A stretch of 64,000 nucleotides of DNA from Elysia chlorotica. Lineage: Eukaryota > Mollusca > Gastropoda > Plakobranchidae. Below are positions 30,362 through 43,161 of this stretch, in pieces. The DNA lies in NCBI GenBank assembly GCA_003991915.1, contig RQTK01000301.1, positions 290,200 through 354,199 of the forward strand, written 5' to 3'. Both the position numbers and the translations under genes were made by a program. The notes under the pieces are model-generated. The model had not been told where the DNA came from. It made no database searches and saw only the letters and a program-made list of their open reading frames with translations. Within the stretch, counting starts at the first letter, position 1; each line of letters starts with the position of its first letter.

Positions 30362-31240
30362 AAGGGCATAATCTGATGTAGCCGGAAATTCTTTCTTTAC
30401 TGTTTTTATTGTTAGATTTGCCTCGCTTGTGTCCTGGGTTCAACTTTGATTATGCTATGTTTGCTAAGGGCAAAAGGTAGCAGGGTCTTATCTTTCACTC
30501 CTCTCAGAAGCAACTCAAACCATTTCACTGACGTAACTGTATCTACTGTTTTGACCTTGTCAAGGGGCACAATGAAAATTAACGCAGTCGTTTAAATTAC
30601 CCAACCACAAAATAGCAAGGTGACTTTTTTGTACCCCTTTTTGTAAATTAAATGTTTAAAATGTTTTTTAAAGAAATGAAGAAATATGAATTTGAAAAGC
30701 ACCTAAACCCCTACCAATGAATATTTTTTCCCACTCTGGCCTGTCTCACAGACTCAAATTTCAGACATAGTGAACTATCTGTTTGCACTATGCTATGATA
30801 TATTTTAATTCATAGCTGGCTTTAAACTTATAGATTAAAAACAATCAATATAATGATTATTTTATTAATAGAGGGCCTATATCTGCAAGTTAACATTAAA
30901 TTGACAACCAGACTGGAATCGTTATAGAGACCCATAGTTACTATTTCAGGAAATATATAAGAATTTGGTTAAAACTTCAGAAAATAAGCCAAGTCGAGCT
31001 TGCCCCACTTGGCTCATAATGAAGACAAGGAAACCGTTGAGTCTTAGTCCAATTTTTGTATTAGAAACACTACAAGGACGTTGGGCAAATTCACATTAAC
31101 CCACCTTGGTGAAAGGGCCGAAGGGGGGTCTACTCAACACTGCACTGTTGGAACTTGAAAACAATTTGCCGCTGCTAAAACTGTCACCAGCTCCGCAAAT
31201 GCGCACACTGAATTAAACCACATTGCGCCTCGAATGAGCT

Positions 31241-31450
31241 ATGATCTATGTTTTAATCTCTTTAAGGTCTAGATTGTGGAGGATACATTTATTATTGGTT
31301 TTATTTCTACAACTATATGCACTGTATTTTTGTAAAAAAAAAAAAAAAAAACTATGATCTATGTTTTAATCTCTTTTAGGTTTAGATTCTGGAGGATACA
31401 TTTATAATTGGTTTTATTTCTATAATTATTTACATTGTATTTTTGTAAAA
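31241..31450. repeat. Direct repeat of ~100 bp separated by poly-A
   Basis: ATGATCTATGTTTTAATCTC and the next ~80 bases occur at 31241-31353 and 31354-31450. The first copy ends in a run of 18 A, the second in TGTAAAA. The pattern suggests a retro-tail or slippage duplication; the source is not recognised. Confidence 0.75.
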
Positions 31451-33414
31451 CGACCCTTTTCCTTTAAGCGAGACAACCCTGCCCAAAAGCACTAGCTGCG
31501 CTTGGCATTCGTGCTCTAAGTGAAGTCCATAACTAAAGGATGTATACCAAGATCAGTTGAAAGAAAATAAGTATACGTTTTAATTGATTTTTTGAAATGT
31601 TTGTAAAAACTGCATAATTTTACATAGGCCTACATTATACGATTCTATCGATTCAAGTTAACAGCATCTGTAGACATACACATGTGACATAAAAAATTAC
31701 TGACACGGTTGCAATTATGCACTGTCAGACATTCATATTATTTTAAAAAAATATACCTCTATACACATTTACAAACATACAAATACCTATGCAAACACAA
31801 GTCTGATACGTTTGGCAATTCCGTAACATTAATTGGTAGAGGCTGGTATGTCTGTTCTGGTCCCTTTTAAAATTAATATGTTACTTCTTTGCGATGTTTT
31901 ATATTTGTAAAACATACTTTGTTTTAAAGATAAGTTCACAAGCCAATAATTTGGGAGGCTTTCTTACTACTCGATGAGCTTTAACGAGTGGGGTGTTTAC
32001 TTTGCACAATGGTGAACGCCGTTGGGCACTCGCGTGCAAGCCTTGTTACCAGAGACGCTACGACATCTTGGTAAGAGCTCCCAAATATCAAACTCTCCAG
32101 CGTTAAAAACTAGAAAAGACTCACAACGTTTATTTAACGATATCGTTGAGGTGACTAATTGATACAAATTTGAGTCCTGCACGGAGACGCGGCCACCAGC
32201 TGAAATTCGAAACGCGAACCTCTTGCAAGTCAATCCAAAAATGTGTGATATAGCTACCACTTAGTGAAATCAGCTTCCATTGTACCGGTCGGCAAAATAA
32301 TTAGAAATTTTGTCTGCCTAGTTTTTTCTACTTATTTACACAGTACTTGGAATAAGGTTCGTTTTGTAAACATAAACAAATAAAAAACACGAATTTGGTA
32401 ACAATCGTTTCATAACGGCACCAAATCGCGAAACGAAACGTCTTATGAAATGAATTTAGGGCCGAGGCGAGGAGAGGATCGTTCACGGGCCTCTGTTATG
32501 TGTATATGTTTCAAGACACAATACACAGTAAATACCTCGCAATTGTTTTACCGCAAATGTAAAAATATTTAGAATTGATGACGAGCGCATGACTCCCTAC
32601 ATCTTCCAACTTGGTTATGAAAACCTGAGGATGGATGTGGGCTAAAACTAAGGCTTATCTTCTCCTGAACTTATGTAAGGCATTAGTTGTTTTTTTTCCA
32701 GTCGAATATTGATGTTAAGATCTAGAATCTAGATCCACTAATTATTTCTTTTGACCAGAGGCCGTGAGTGTGACCATAAAAAAAGATCTAGATGCACCAC
32801 TTAGATTTAGATTTACGTTTAACAACTTTTCTAAGTTACTGTAACAAAGAATTTTGAAATATATAACTATAAGTTCTTCTTTGGAGTATAATATATAAAA
32901 AAGTAAATTTATAAAGCAAGAAAAAGTGAAAGTTTGGTATAATTTGGTGGTATTTTTAAATTAAGTATTCTATTTGCAGTCTCATGTTGGCATGGCAAGT
33001 TGATTGTGAAGTTTGTTGTTTTTTTTTCTTCTTTATTTTTCTCTCGTATGTAGGCTATAGCCTACATGTTTTCATCAAATCCTACCCGTTAAGATATGGG
33101 AAGGACAGCTGAAGTAGATCTAGTTATATATTAATTTTTACTTACATGACCTTAAGCTCATTTTGTCACTCTTAGTGTTGAGGAGAACTACCGTCAACTA
33201 CCGTCGAGCGATAGTACTTCACCATTTTCATTCTATTGCCATATGATTTTTAAGGATTAGAATTTATTTTGAAAACGGATTTAAATGCAATTTCGGATTC
33301 TTTGAAAATGCAATAAATCTATTTTTAATTTGCAGTACAGTCTTATTCATTTCAAAATATTTCCATTTAATTTTTAAAGATACTATGTTTTTGGTTACTC
33401 TTTTTACCTTACAG

Positions 33415-36400
33415 CAAAAGGACAGATTTGATCATTGACATGGAGACCATGGAAGAAGATGAACAACTTGAGTTGGAGCTTGATGCATCAAATGATATGG
33501 ATGTTGATGATTCTGAGGATTTTAGCGCATCACCCAGTCCTTCCAGTCAGCCTTCTCCTTTAGGGGCTGAACATAACCCTGAAGATGTCAAAACAATGCC
33601 TATTTATGAAAATGGCCGCTACCGTAATCCTTGGAAAACATGGCAGCGACCAAAGCTTACTAATCTCTTTAAACTTTTGTTCTGCACCACCAAAGATAAG
33701 AGTGGAATACCAGGAAAGGCGGTTTGTGAAATGTTATAAACTTTCAATGCTTTGCCGGGTTTTGTTTTTTTTTTACTCCATTTATTTAGTTGACATATTC
33801 AGGTGGCTTTCAAAACAAACATTTTTTTTTTTACTTTGCATGGTTCTACAGTCACTCCTAGCATGGAGATTGTAGTATGTATACTATAATATAGTATCAT
33901 GAAAAATGGAAAATCTGATTTATCATAATTGTCATGGTGAAACACAGTAGTATGAACTCCAATAGGGCCTACATTTGTTGTTGTTTTTTAATTTCAAGTT
34001 GTGACTTATCCTTAAAAAAAATGATAAGAAATTGTCATCCAGTAATATTCCAAAATCTTCGATATATTTAATAAATGTAAGGCATCGTTAGTTTATTTAA
34101 TATTTTTAACCGCTGTTGCTTCTATGTATAAACAAATTTTATTTATCAAGAATGGAAAAGGTGGCCTCTCTTGTGCCCCTTCAAAATGTATTCACTTATC
34201 ATTTTCACTATAAATGAGATTTGAGGCACAGTAAGCAAAAGATACCATTTTTACTCCTTTAAGCTTTTTTATATTACAGACATGATGAAGATGACTGTCA
34301 ATTTCCATACCATATTTATATATAATAAAAAAAAAGGTCTACAATTTATCTAGCATTTTTTTAACTTTTTGGTTTTCATTTCACAGGAATTGGATGCAAC
34401 ATTGCCAGTATTGGAACCAGATATATCTATGTTTGATAAGTCACCTCCATCTGGAATAAGACATCTTTGGATTGGTCATTCCACGTCACTTATCCAGTTT
34501 GATGGGGTGACTATCCTCACAGACCCCGTTTTCAGCGATAGGTGCTCACCCATAAAGTTTGTTGGAAACAAGAGGTTCAGATCCACACCCTGCACTATTG
34601 ATGCACTGCCAAAGGTTGATCTGGTGTTAATAAGCAATGCAAACTATGACCATTTAGACTATGCAAGTGTGATTGCCTTGAAAGAAAGGTGAGAGATGGT
34701 TTATTAGGTGATTTATAAGTAATTGATTTCTGTTATTGGTTTTCTTCTTCTTTTTTTTTATTCCTGGGTCTGTATGCAACTTTACATTAGCTTAGAAAGA
34801 TTTATCGTAAGGAGCTATCAGCGCGATAAGTTTTATGCAGCTGGTACATATTACTAAGTTCGTTTTAATTGCTAAGTTAGAAAAACCCTCTAGTACAGCC
34901 GATAAGACAATAACGAAGCCAATCAACGCATTGCTTTTCTTAAAAGCTCAGCATGCCATAAAGGCAACAAACGCACTAATTTGGCCTCCATCTTGAAAAC
35001 CTTTTGACTCTTGACTCAATGAAATCTAAGAAAAGAATAAAGTGATACGTTTACATATAACATGATTTTTAGTCATTTCAAGTCTATTAAACTAATTCCC
35101 CCCGATGCATTTAGCATTACAGAATATTATTATTATTTCTTTGAGAAAAATTTTTTTTAACAAATATGTGCATGTACAAAAGTGAGCCCTACCTATATTT
35201 ATTGAATTTTAAATATTAGACATGCATGTTTAATATTTATTTCTTTTTGTCCCTCAGGTATGGTGATGAGCTCCAGTGGTATGTTCCTATGGGCCTCAAG
35301 AAATGGATGAATGGATGTGGGTGCAACAATGTAGTTGAGATGACCTGGTGGCAGACTGATGTGTTTTATGATGATTTAAATATTGTGGTAGCTTGCACTC
35401 CATGTCAACATTGGGCAAAGAGAACAGCAAAAGATGAAAACAAGGTTAGTTTATTTCAATGAATATATATTTTTTGGGGGGGTCAGGTTTATTTACTTCT
35501 TAAGTATTACAAATACAGTGGTCCCCATCTAAGTACGTTCTGCCTAAATACCTGCTGTTCATGTTTTTTATTGTTGTTCTTTTTAAATTTGCGCTCTTTG
35601 TTCTTAATGTCGAAGAACCCGCTCTTGATATTAATAGCTAGTTTAGTTTAGTTTAAGACTCTTTATTCCCCGTCGAACATAGGGCTGCAACAACTCCCTT
35701 GCACCAGACTGGGTTCTGGCGGGCCCTCTTCCTCTCATGTGTTACTGATGGCTTTATATATCTGCCTCAGTGCTACGCCGTCTAATCTGCGATGGCCAAG
35801 CTTGCTTTTGCCTAGGGGTTTCCACTTCAAAACTTGCCTTGTTATGTTGGATACAGGCTTTTGAAGTGGGTGGCCTATCCAGCGCCATTTACGCTTTTTT
35901 ACCTCTGTCTTGATGGGGGTTTGGAGATCACGCTTTATAAATTAATTGAATATACAGTGGAAAAAAAAAGATCTGAATGAAGTTTCTTTGTGCAAAAAAA
36001 ATGTAATCCTTATATGACTTGAATACACAGAAATTATGTATTTTATTTTTTAAAAACTTGATGAAATATGTATTGAAAAAGAGTTAGATATAATATATTT
36101 GAAAAATGACCCTCTTTCTATTTTTTTTTCTCTGAAGGTGCTGTGGTGTAGTTGGTGTGTTATAGGTCCCCTACACAGCTTTCACTTCACAGGAGACACA
36201 GCATACTGCGAAGGCTTCAAGCAAATTGGTCGTAGATTCGGACCATTTACCTTATCCACTATTCCTATCGGAGCATACAGTCCGAGGTGATTTTACGAAA
36301 GTACTGTGGGTTTTTTTGTTTGTGTTGGTAGCAGAGAAGACTTACAAGTTGTTTCTTATCACCTATGGATAACCTTGACCTCATGCACTGTTTGGTTTGT

Positions 36401-37900
36401 ATTTTGGATACAGTAGATCATTACAGAATTATTTAATTTTCTTTGGTGGATAGGATTAATATCAATTCAGACCATCAGTTGAGATAATCATTGTTATAAA
36501 AAAAAAACTACTGGACTGATGATTCTTCTTTTTTTTTTTTTTTTTTTTTTGATTCTAGTGGGTAATGTTAAATTTTTATTTTTAAAATTCATAAATACGA
36601 TTAGCGATGATTTGATTTTTGTTAGAAACACAAGTGCCTTGTCATATATTGGCGATGAATTTTTTTTTTCCTTAAATACACCATTTGGTAGAAGACAAAG
36701 ATTGTAAATTTACTTCAGTACAAAAAGTATCAGATTTGTAGGAACATTGGCCGTCATTTTAATCCCATTGACACCATGCACAATTTAGAGGTTAATAGTT
36801 GTTTTTTTTGCACTTTTCCATAAGGTGGCTGAGTAGTATTGTTAGCTTAATATGTTTTATGTATTTAGCTACCAGAGAGTAATTACTGAATATCATTCAT
36901 TGTATTGTTCACTTCTTCCTGCTGTGCAACAAAATGCATTGTATTACCAAATGTCTTTGATTAAACAGTCTAGACCATTGCACATGTCATTTAAGTGCCC
37001 TCAAATTTCCTAGTTTAACTTCATTTTTTCAGCATTAAACAAATACATAATAATACCAATATCCTGTTCATACGCAGTAAAATGTATTTTATCCTTTAAT
37101 TTTTTCAGAGACATTATGGGCAGTATGCATTCAGACCCTGAGCAAGCAGTCACTATTCACGAAGATCTGAGATCTCAAGCATCTATAGGTGTACACTGGG
37201 GAACTTTCTCTCTAGCATACGAGGCAAGTTGAGTTAAGCCTTTTCTTTATGATTAAGATGATTTTGGCATGTGACTGCAAAATATACTCTTTCCTTTTTG
37301 CAATTTTTCATGTTATTTTACTCTTGCATCTTTTTTTAAGGCCCAAAGGCAATAGTTAAATTCTGTTTTATAAAATTCATTTTTTATTTTATTTTAAATG
37401 AATTTGGAAATTTAAAACAGTACAAGAAAAAGACACCATACAGTTGTAGTGTATGATGTAGGTACAGTGGATCTCGAATACGGCGAATTCAGTAGGCCAG
37501 CTGCTAAACTTTGTTACGCCCAAAGTTTCTTGACGGGAGAGGTTGTAATACTTGACTCTCTAGGACTTCAGATTACAATTCATTGTAGTTGGGTTTTTTT
37601 GTGTTCTGTCTTTATCAATTATTGAATGTTTTAAAACAGCTGTGCCATGTTCCCAAGTAATTTTACTTGCATAAGCTAAAGCTTGGTTTCAAAAATAATA
37701 ATTATATATGTCCATGTTCAATGAATAAAATTAACGATCATCTTGAGCTTGAGTTAATATTTTCAACAGAAGCTGTGTGGCCACTATTTCTTACGCTTTG
37801 TGTCGAATTTTAAACTGAATTCTACCATTTTTACGTTATTTTCTAAATTAAGTGAATTTCTCAAAGTCCATACTGTGTGCAGTTACATTTCTACAATGAT

Positions 37901-37944
<44 letters not shown>

Positions 37945-38640
37945 GCAATTAGCTCTGTCGGGTGAGTTACCTGTCATCGTCTGCCAGACATCATTGGCAC
38001 CTCGATTAAACAGAAGGCTCTCAATACTTGCATGACGAGCAGGCTGGTTTACAATCTCTCTCCACATTTGACGCAAACTGGACCCGTGTATGTGTTCTTG
38101 GCTATGCCCGAGTTTTTCATAGCTCAGTAAATGATGAAATCCCTGAAAATCTGAACCACACACAACTCGAGCTCAGTACCTCGTTACGTCCAAGGTTTTT
38201 TTTCTCTCTCTTCGTTAGGCCTAAGATACATTTATAGGCTTTGTATAGAGGAAAAAATGTCCATCAGATTATCTTTATTATGGCGGAGGTTATGTTGAGT
38301 CCGATGTTGTTACATGCAAGGTCTACTCTATTAGCCAAGCTTTTGTTTACTATCTTTTTCAGGAGAGAACGTTTTTATATGAGAAACTAGTAAAAAAAAT
38401 TTTCAACTTCTATTTTACTGAAACATGTAAAATAAAACAGAAAACGCAGATACTTTCGCGTGATTATGCAAAATGTTTTATTGATTTTTTTAACTTCTTT
38501 TTTTTCAGCCATACTTAGAACCAAGAGAACTATTAGAAGCTGAGGTAGAGAAAAGAAGGATGAAACCCAACTCATTTTTCACTGTCAGTCACGGAGAGAT
38601 TACATTAGTCGGAGCTGATGGCTACAATGATATTGACTAG
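33415..38640 (+). CDS. NAPEPLD: NAPE-PLD family metallo-beta-lactamase-fold phospholipase D, divergent
   Basis: NAPE-PLD is a membrane-associated zinc enzyme that hydrolyses N-acyl-phosphatidylethanolamine to N-acylethanolamine. ATG 33440; coding parts 33440-33721, 34387-34688, 35258-35444, 36138-36286, 37109-37223, 38509-38640, phases all consistent, 388 aa (human about 393). An acidic N-terminus (residues 1-55) precedes [13 protein letters not shown] and the catalytic fold: [83 protein letters not shown]. Of the metal ligands in the human enzyme (two His of HxHxDH, the following Asp and His, later His, Asp and His), the first two are Asn here; the others are present. Intron 5 has a GC donor (37224). 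It could be a pseudoenzyme or single-metal paralogue. The acceptor at 33414 implies an upstream 5' UTR exon. Confidence 0.93.
34387..34688 (+). CDS. NAPEPLD: NAPE-PLD exon carrying the altered HxHxDH motif
   Basis: The bases AATGCAAACTATGACCAT at 34634-34651 read N-A-N-Y-D-H where NAPE-PLD enzymes have H-N-H-Y-D-H. Flanks are strongly conserved (VDLVLIS before, LDYASVIAL after), so the alignment is not in doubt. Frame is open through the exon and both splice sites are good. Confidence 0.92.
35516..35640. mobile_element. Partial TIR-type repeat related to 43799-44923
   Basis: It starts TACAGTGGTCCCC and includes GAACCCGCTCTTGATATTAA, matching blocks of the element end at 43799 (CAGTGGTCTCTG, GGAACCTGCTCTTGACATCA). 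Only one end is seen here. A weaker start-like match, TACAGTGGATCTCGAATACG, occurs at 37463. Confidence 0.45.
35645..35940 (-). pseudogene. C-terminal remnant of a non-LTR endonuclease/reverse transcriptase
   Basis: On the - strand: [20 protein letters not shown], then [20 protein letters not shown], and after a stop [13 protein letters not shown]. This is the typical (R/K)WxWIGHxLR...ITRQALxWNPQGKR...WR..V.ALCS tail of LINE polyproteins common in molluscs. It is broken by a stop and a frame change. It lies in NAPE-PLD intron 3. Confidence 0.7.
37903..37942. repeat. GA microsatellite in NAPE-PLD intron 5
   Basis: About 20 GA units. Intronic; the neighbouring GC-balanced sequence (37943-38220) is not recognised. 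Confidence 0.95.
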
Positions 38641-39400
38641 GACTTATTTATTTATTTATGCGCGTGTGTGTGTGTGTAATAAGTAGCTTGCAGACATATG
38701 TGTGTGTGTGCGTGTGTGCGCGTGTGGGTGTGTGTGTGGCTGTGGCTGTGTGTAGGCTACTTATTGAATGAATTGTCACTATAATAACCAGCAACCAGCA
38801 CCTTGTATTTATATACTCAGAATATCATACATAATTTTTGTGGATGTGAATTTACTCTTCAACCTATTACTCACTGTTCTTAGTGCAGCGCACATACTCA
38901 AATATGTTTGCTTGAGCCTGTTTACGAGTTTCATCCAATACTTATTACCTAGTGTATGGTACAGTGGAATCTGAATTCTGATACTTTAACTTTTCCAGAT
39001 TTTTTTAGGCAAATTAGGGGACCTTAGTTATCATATTTTCCATAGTTGATATTAAAGTTTTTATTAATTAAATACTAAATGTCCTCACACCATTTTATAC
39101 TTAATAACTTTTGTTAGAAAGACATTGTATAGAACTTAAGAAGAAAAAGATTTTCAGGAATAGATAGATATTCCTAAATTTGCACTTTTTTACATACCAT
39201 TTAATTTTGTTTTCCTAAAAAGTTTGTACATTAATTTCGAAAACCCTCTACCCAAGCGGTATTGAGTTTCCTTACCTCTTTTGTATGTTTATCTTTAAAA
39301 TGTTCACATATAATGTCTTTGTTAAAACTGTTGCGCTGTTTTTGTAATTTGGGTCAATGGCCTTTAATACTGAATAAATAATTTCAATTTAAAGTATGGG
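38641..39400 (+). other. NAPE-PLD 3' UTR
   Basis: It follows the TAG at 38638-38640. A GT microsatellite lies at 38660-38755. The first convincing polyadenylation signal is AATAAA at 39373-39378, giving a UTR of about 750 nt. More AATAAA-like sites occur further on (for example near 40273), so longer forms are possible. Confidence 0.6.
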
Positions 39401-42400
39401 TTTTATGCAATGCAACCTATGTGAAAAGTGTTTTGAAATGTTCATTTTTGGAAAGATTGACTACATAGAGTAACCAAATGAAATGGAATCTTTTTTAGGA
39501 TTAAAAAAATCTTTCTCATTAAATGTAGACTCATGCACACTGACTGTGTTCTTCTTCTCTTCATGTTTTTGACACAGTAGAAGGCATGAAAGAAATACCT
39601 AGTAGACCAATCTAGTCTAAATGGTAATAAGCTACTGTTCTACAATTAAATTAAGGCAAAGAAATTGTTTCTTCGTTCAATGTTAACCGTAAATATTCAA
39701 AGTGCATAGCTGTAGTTGTGTGTGATTGTGTAAAATGATGAATTGAAATTTTGGGAAAGATGCTATGTGATCTGCTCCCATGCCCTTATCTATTCTCAGA
39801 GTTCCTCATTATCCTGTAAGATTTTCAGTTAATTTAGTGCCTAACCAGGTTTTCTTGTTTTTCTTTAGGGTATGGAACCAAAAGACTTATCAAATTAAAT
39901 GATTGGAATATGCAAACATTTTTTCTTATACTAATGGTTGTGTTTTTTGTTTTATAATGCTAATTTGAAATGAAATATGCAAATGTTCTTTTGTAGATAA
40001 ACTTGCTCCTGATCTGTTGCATTTTCCCCTAGATGTTTTCACTCTATATGGGTTTGATTTTTCTTTATATACATTTACTTTTTTTTTTTATTTTGACATA
40101 AGAAATGCTACTAGCAGCTTATTTTTTAGTGTTGAAAATTATCTGAAGACTGATTTCATACCTTCTTGGGTTACACCATGTCTGCAGGAATTTCAATTGC
40201 ATCTTACATTCTCTTTCATACTCCACACTCACAGACTTCCCTACAGATGTTTTTATTTTACACTCAAAAGCAATAAAGGTGAATATGGATTAGGTTTTCA
40301 AAATATGAAATAGCTTTTTAAAGAAATGCATTAGGGTGCACCAAGATTTTTTATTCTAATGTTCCCTTATAATTTTCATTATCATCTTTTTGTAAGACTG
40401 TTTTCTCTTCTGTATTTAAATCAGGAACTGGATTACCAATACTTTTTGTCTTCTATTAAGAAATATTTTTAAATCTTTTAAAATGGCTTGACATTATCAG
40501 ATACAATAGCATGGTAAGGGTTAAAAATGTATTCAATGCAATTTTTAATTTTTTTTTATGTCAAATAATGATAAAACTTTGTATTCATAAATAATGTACA
40601 GGTGGCATGTGTTTGTGAGCATGAATCATATACACTAACAGGGATGAAAACATTTTTTTTTATGGTGAAATTTTAACATTGTGCAATGGTAAAATTGACA
40701 TTTACCTTAAAATGTTCACATTTTTTTTTCTTATCCTTGTCAATACTTCACTTTCTTGAACCTTTATAATGTATCACAGTTTTTGTTTTCATGTGCGTTT
40801 GTTTTAATTTATCTCTTGTGTAAAAAAAATATGAATTTGAACTTATTTCCCTTTTATAACCTAATACATACTCAAGCTAATGCCACTCAGTGAAGTGTCA
40901 TTCCTCCACATTTTTTTTTTCAACAATTGTGGGGTTTGTTTGTTTTTCAACTTTTGTAATTTCCTACAAATGTTAGCCTTTTTTTTTTTTTTAAACAGAA
41001 GAAAAATCAATGATGAAACAAAATAAATATAAGGATCAAGCTTATTTCAAAATTTATGTTATTTTGTTTTGCTTCTAGTTTGTAGGTTGTGAAAATATAT
41101 TTATTCTTATTGGTGTGAGTGCCATATCCATCTCTACTCCTTGTATATGTAAAATGTGTGGCACTGTTTTGAATTATTTTATACTAAAGTTTATTGATTT
41201 CGTAATCATGTCCTGATGCTTACATCAACGGTGGTTTGGTTGTTGTTGTTGTTTTGCCTAAAAATGCTGTGATTTTTTAAGAGACATAAGCTGTTGTTTT
41301 AGTTCTTTATACCTTTTGAACATCAATTTAAATTTAGTCACAATTGAACTGGAAAGTCTGTCAAATCGTCTCAATTTGTTTTCTTAAAGAATTACATTTA
41401 TTTTTGTCTGTTTCTTGTTTATTTTTTTATACCATAAAAATAGTTGAAATGAAGTTCTTTTTGTCAATGTTATTTGTAGTGAAAGCTTTGTCAGCCAGTT
41501 GTCTCAACAGTTCAAATAATAATAAGAATTTGATCTTTTCAACGAAATTATTCTCATAATTATGTTTTGAATATTTAAAAAGTCAAATAGCGAATGTTCA
41601 AATGTTGCTTGTTTTTGTTGTTATTATTGTCGTTGTTGTTTGAATGACACATACCATTTTGAAGAAATGGATCATATGATATTTGTTCCCGAGTCCAAAT
41701 TATTTTGTTGTTGTGATATCTTATGAAGAAAAATTAAAATTTAATCCCAAGGCAGCTTAGCAACTCCTTTGTGGAATGTAGCAGTACTTTTAGTAATTTT
41801 ATAACTACATGCAATTTACTGTGACAGAAAGCGTGGGTAAATTTGATGACTTGAACATTCGCCAAATTAAGCATGTTTCCTACTGCTTCAAATACAGGCT
41901 CATGTTAATGTTTTTATTACTCATGATATGGTATGATAAAAATGTTTGTATACATTTACTTGTATACTTTAATGTGTTCTATTCTATTTATCTTGTAAAT
42001 TTACTAGCAAAATTTATTGTCCTTTTTTTTCTTTTTTTTTCAGAATTAAAAAAAAAAGGTTATACCAAAATATAAACAAATCAAACATAACTACGTTATG
42101 ATCTTAAAATTGACTCAAAGATATGTTAACTTTAGTTGTTGTTGTTGTTGTTGTTGTTGTTATTTCACCTTTTGAGTTCAAAGTAATGAAAGAAGAAATG
42201 AAATTATGTAAATTCAATACAGTAGGAAGAAATGAGGAGCCCCCAATAAATATAAAGAAAATAGGAAACAAATTTAAACTTATGAAATAAATTGAAATAG
42301 AAACAAAAATATGGCAGTGGCAAACTTTTTTAATGCAAAATTTTATGGAGGTGAGATTCTGATGAATAAAGTTTTAATGAGAAAACGTCACTCCTATAAA

Positions 42401-43161
42401 GAAAAAAAATTTTCAAAATGTTTATACTCTTAGAAAAAAAAATTAGTTATAATAATACTAAATAGACATATAGACACACACATGTTTTTTCAAGCACACT
42501 CTCAAGTCTTCCATGTTTTTAAAAAAAAAAAAAGCAAAAAATTTTCTGTTATAAAGACTTTTTAAAAATTCACATAATTCTTAAATAAAAGCTTTGTTAA
42601 TTTTTAACCCTTTAAAATCTGTTGTTATTGAATTTCTCGCACACACAACCTCCTATCATCATTTTTATGTGATGTATTTTACAAATGAACATAATGAATC
42701 AGTTTCAAAAATCTATGTATAAAAGAATCATGCTGATTAGAGCACACTCAAAAAAAAAGAATATGTAAAAGGTATCAGAAGGAAGGATTGTAAAGCATAT
42801 AGAATAAAACTTGAAAAAGCAAAATTGTAAGAAGAATCAAACAATTCTTTAAAATAGATTTTGTAGATTAAAATTTTTTTTGATAAATCTTATTAGGAAT
42901 TCAAAACTGCATCGAACTTTCATTGAATTGCAGCATGGGAGATGAACCTATCTTTGGCGTCCATGAGAGAAAACATAGTAAAAAGCAAATTAAGTATTCA
43001 TGCCAGATAATGAAATAATATGCAAATGCACAAGCTGCAAAAGCCATGAGCATAAACATAATCAGCCTAGTTGTTCTTTGTGCAGGAGGAATCAAATATT
43101 AACAGTCCTTGAGAGAAATACAAGCTGCATAAATTGGCGCATAGACTAGAGGCCTTCAAAA
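39401..43161. other. Convergent intergenic region between the NAPE-PLD and MEIG1 genes
   Basis: AT-rich sequence with several T-runs and GTT repeats (41240-41260, 42133-42162). No exon with both splice borders and a recognisable product was found. It presumably contains the 3' UTR of MEIG1 just below 43162 and any long NAPE-PLD 3' UTR forms. Confidence 0.5.

Larger units (their letters stand above)
29081..33414. other. Intergenic region between the LINE remnant and the NAPE-PLD gene
   Basis: Mostly AT-rich unique-looking sequence. It includes a CAA/ACA repeat at about 30287-30361 and a two-copy repeat separated by poly-A at 31241-31450. A more GC-balanced stretch at about 31990-32260 resembles an interspersed repeat but is not identified. 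The promoter and a 5' noncoding exon of the NAPE-PLD gene should lie in the last 1-2 kb, because 33414 is an acceptor and not a transcription start. Confidence 0.5.

Noticed and set aside
30174-30443. Cys-rich reverse-strand frame
   Set aside because: Translation of the CAA repeat (poly-Cys), not a cysteine-rich peptide gene.
31997-32260. 87-codon reverse-strand frame
   Set aside because: No known motif and no splice partner; the GC-balanced base composition suggests an interspersed repeat.
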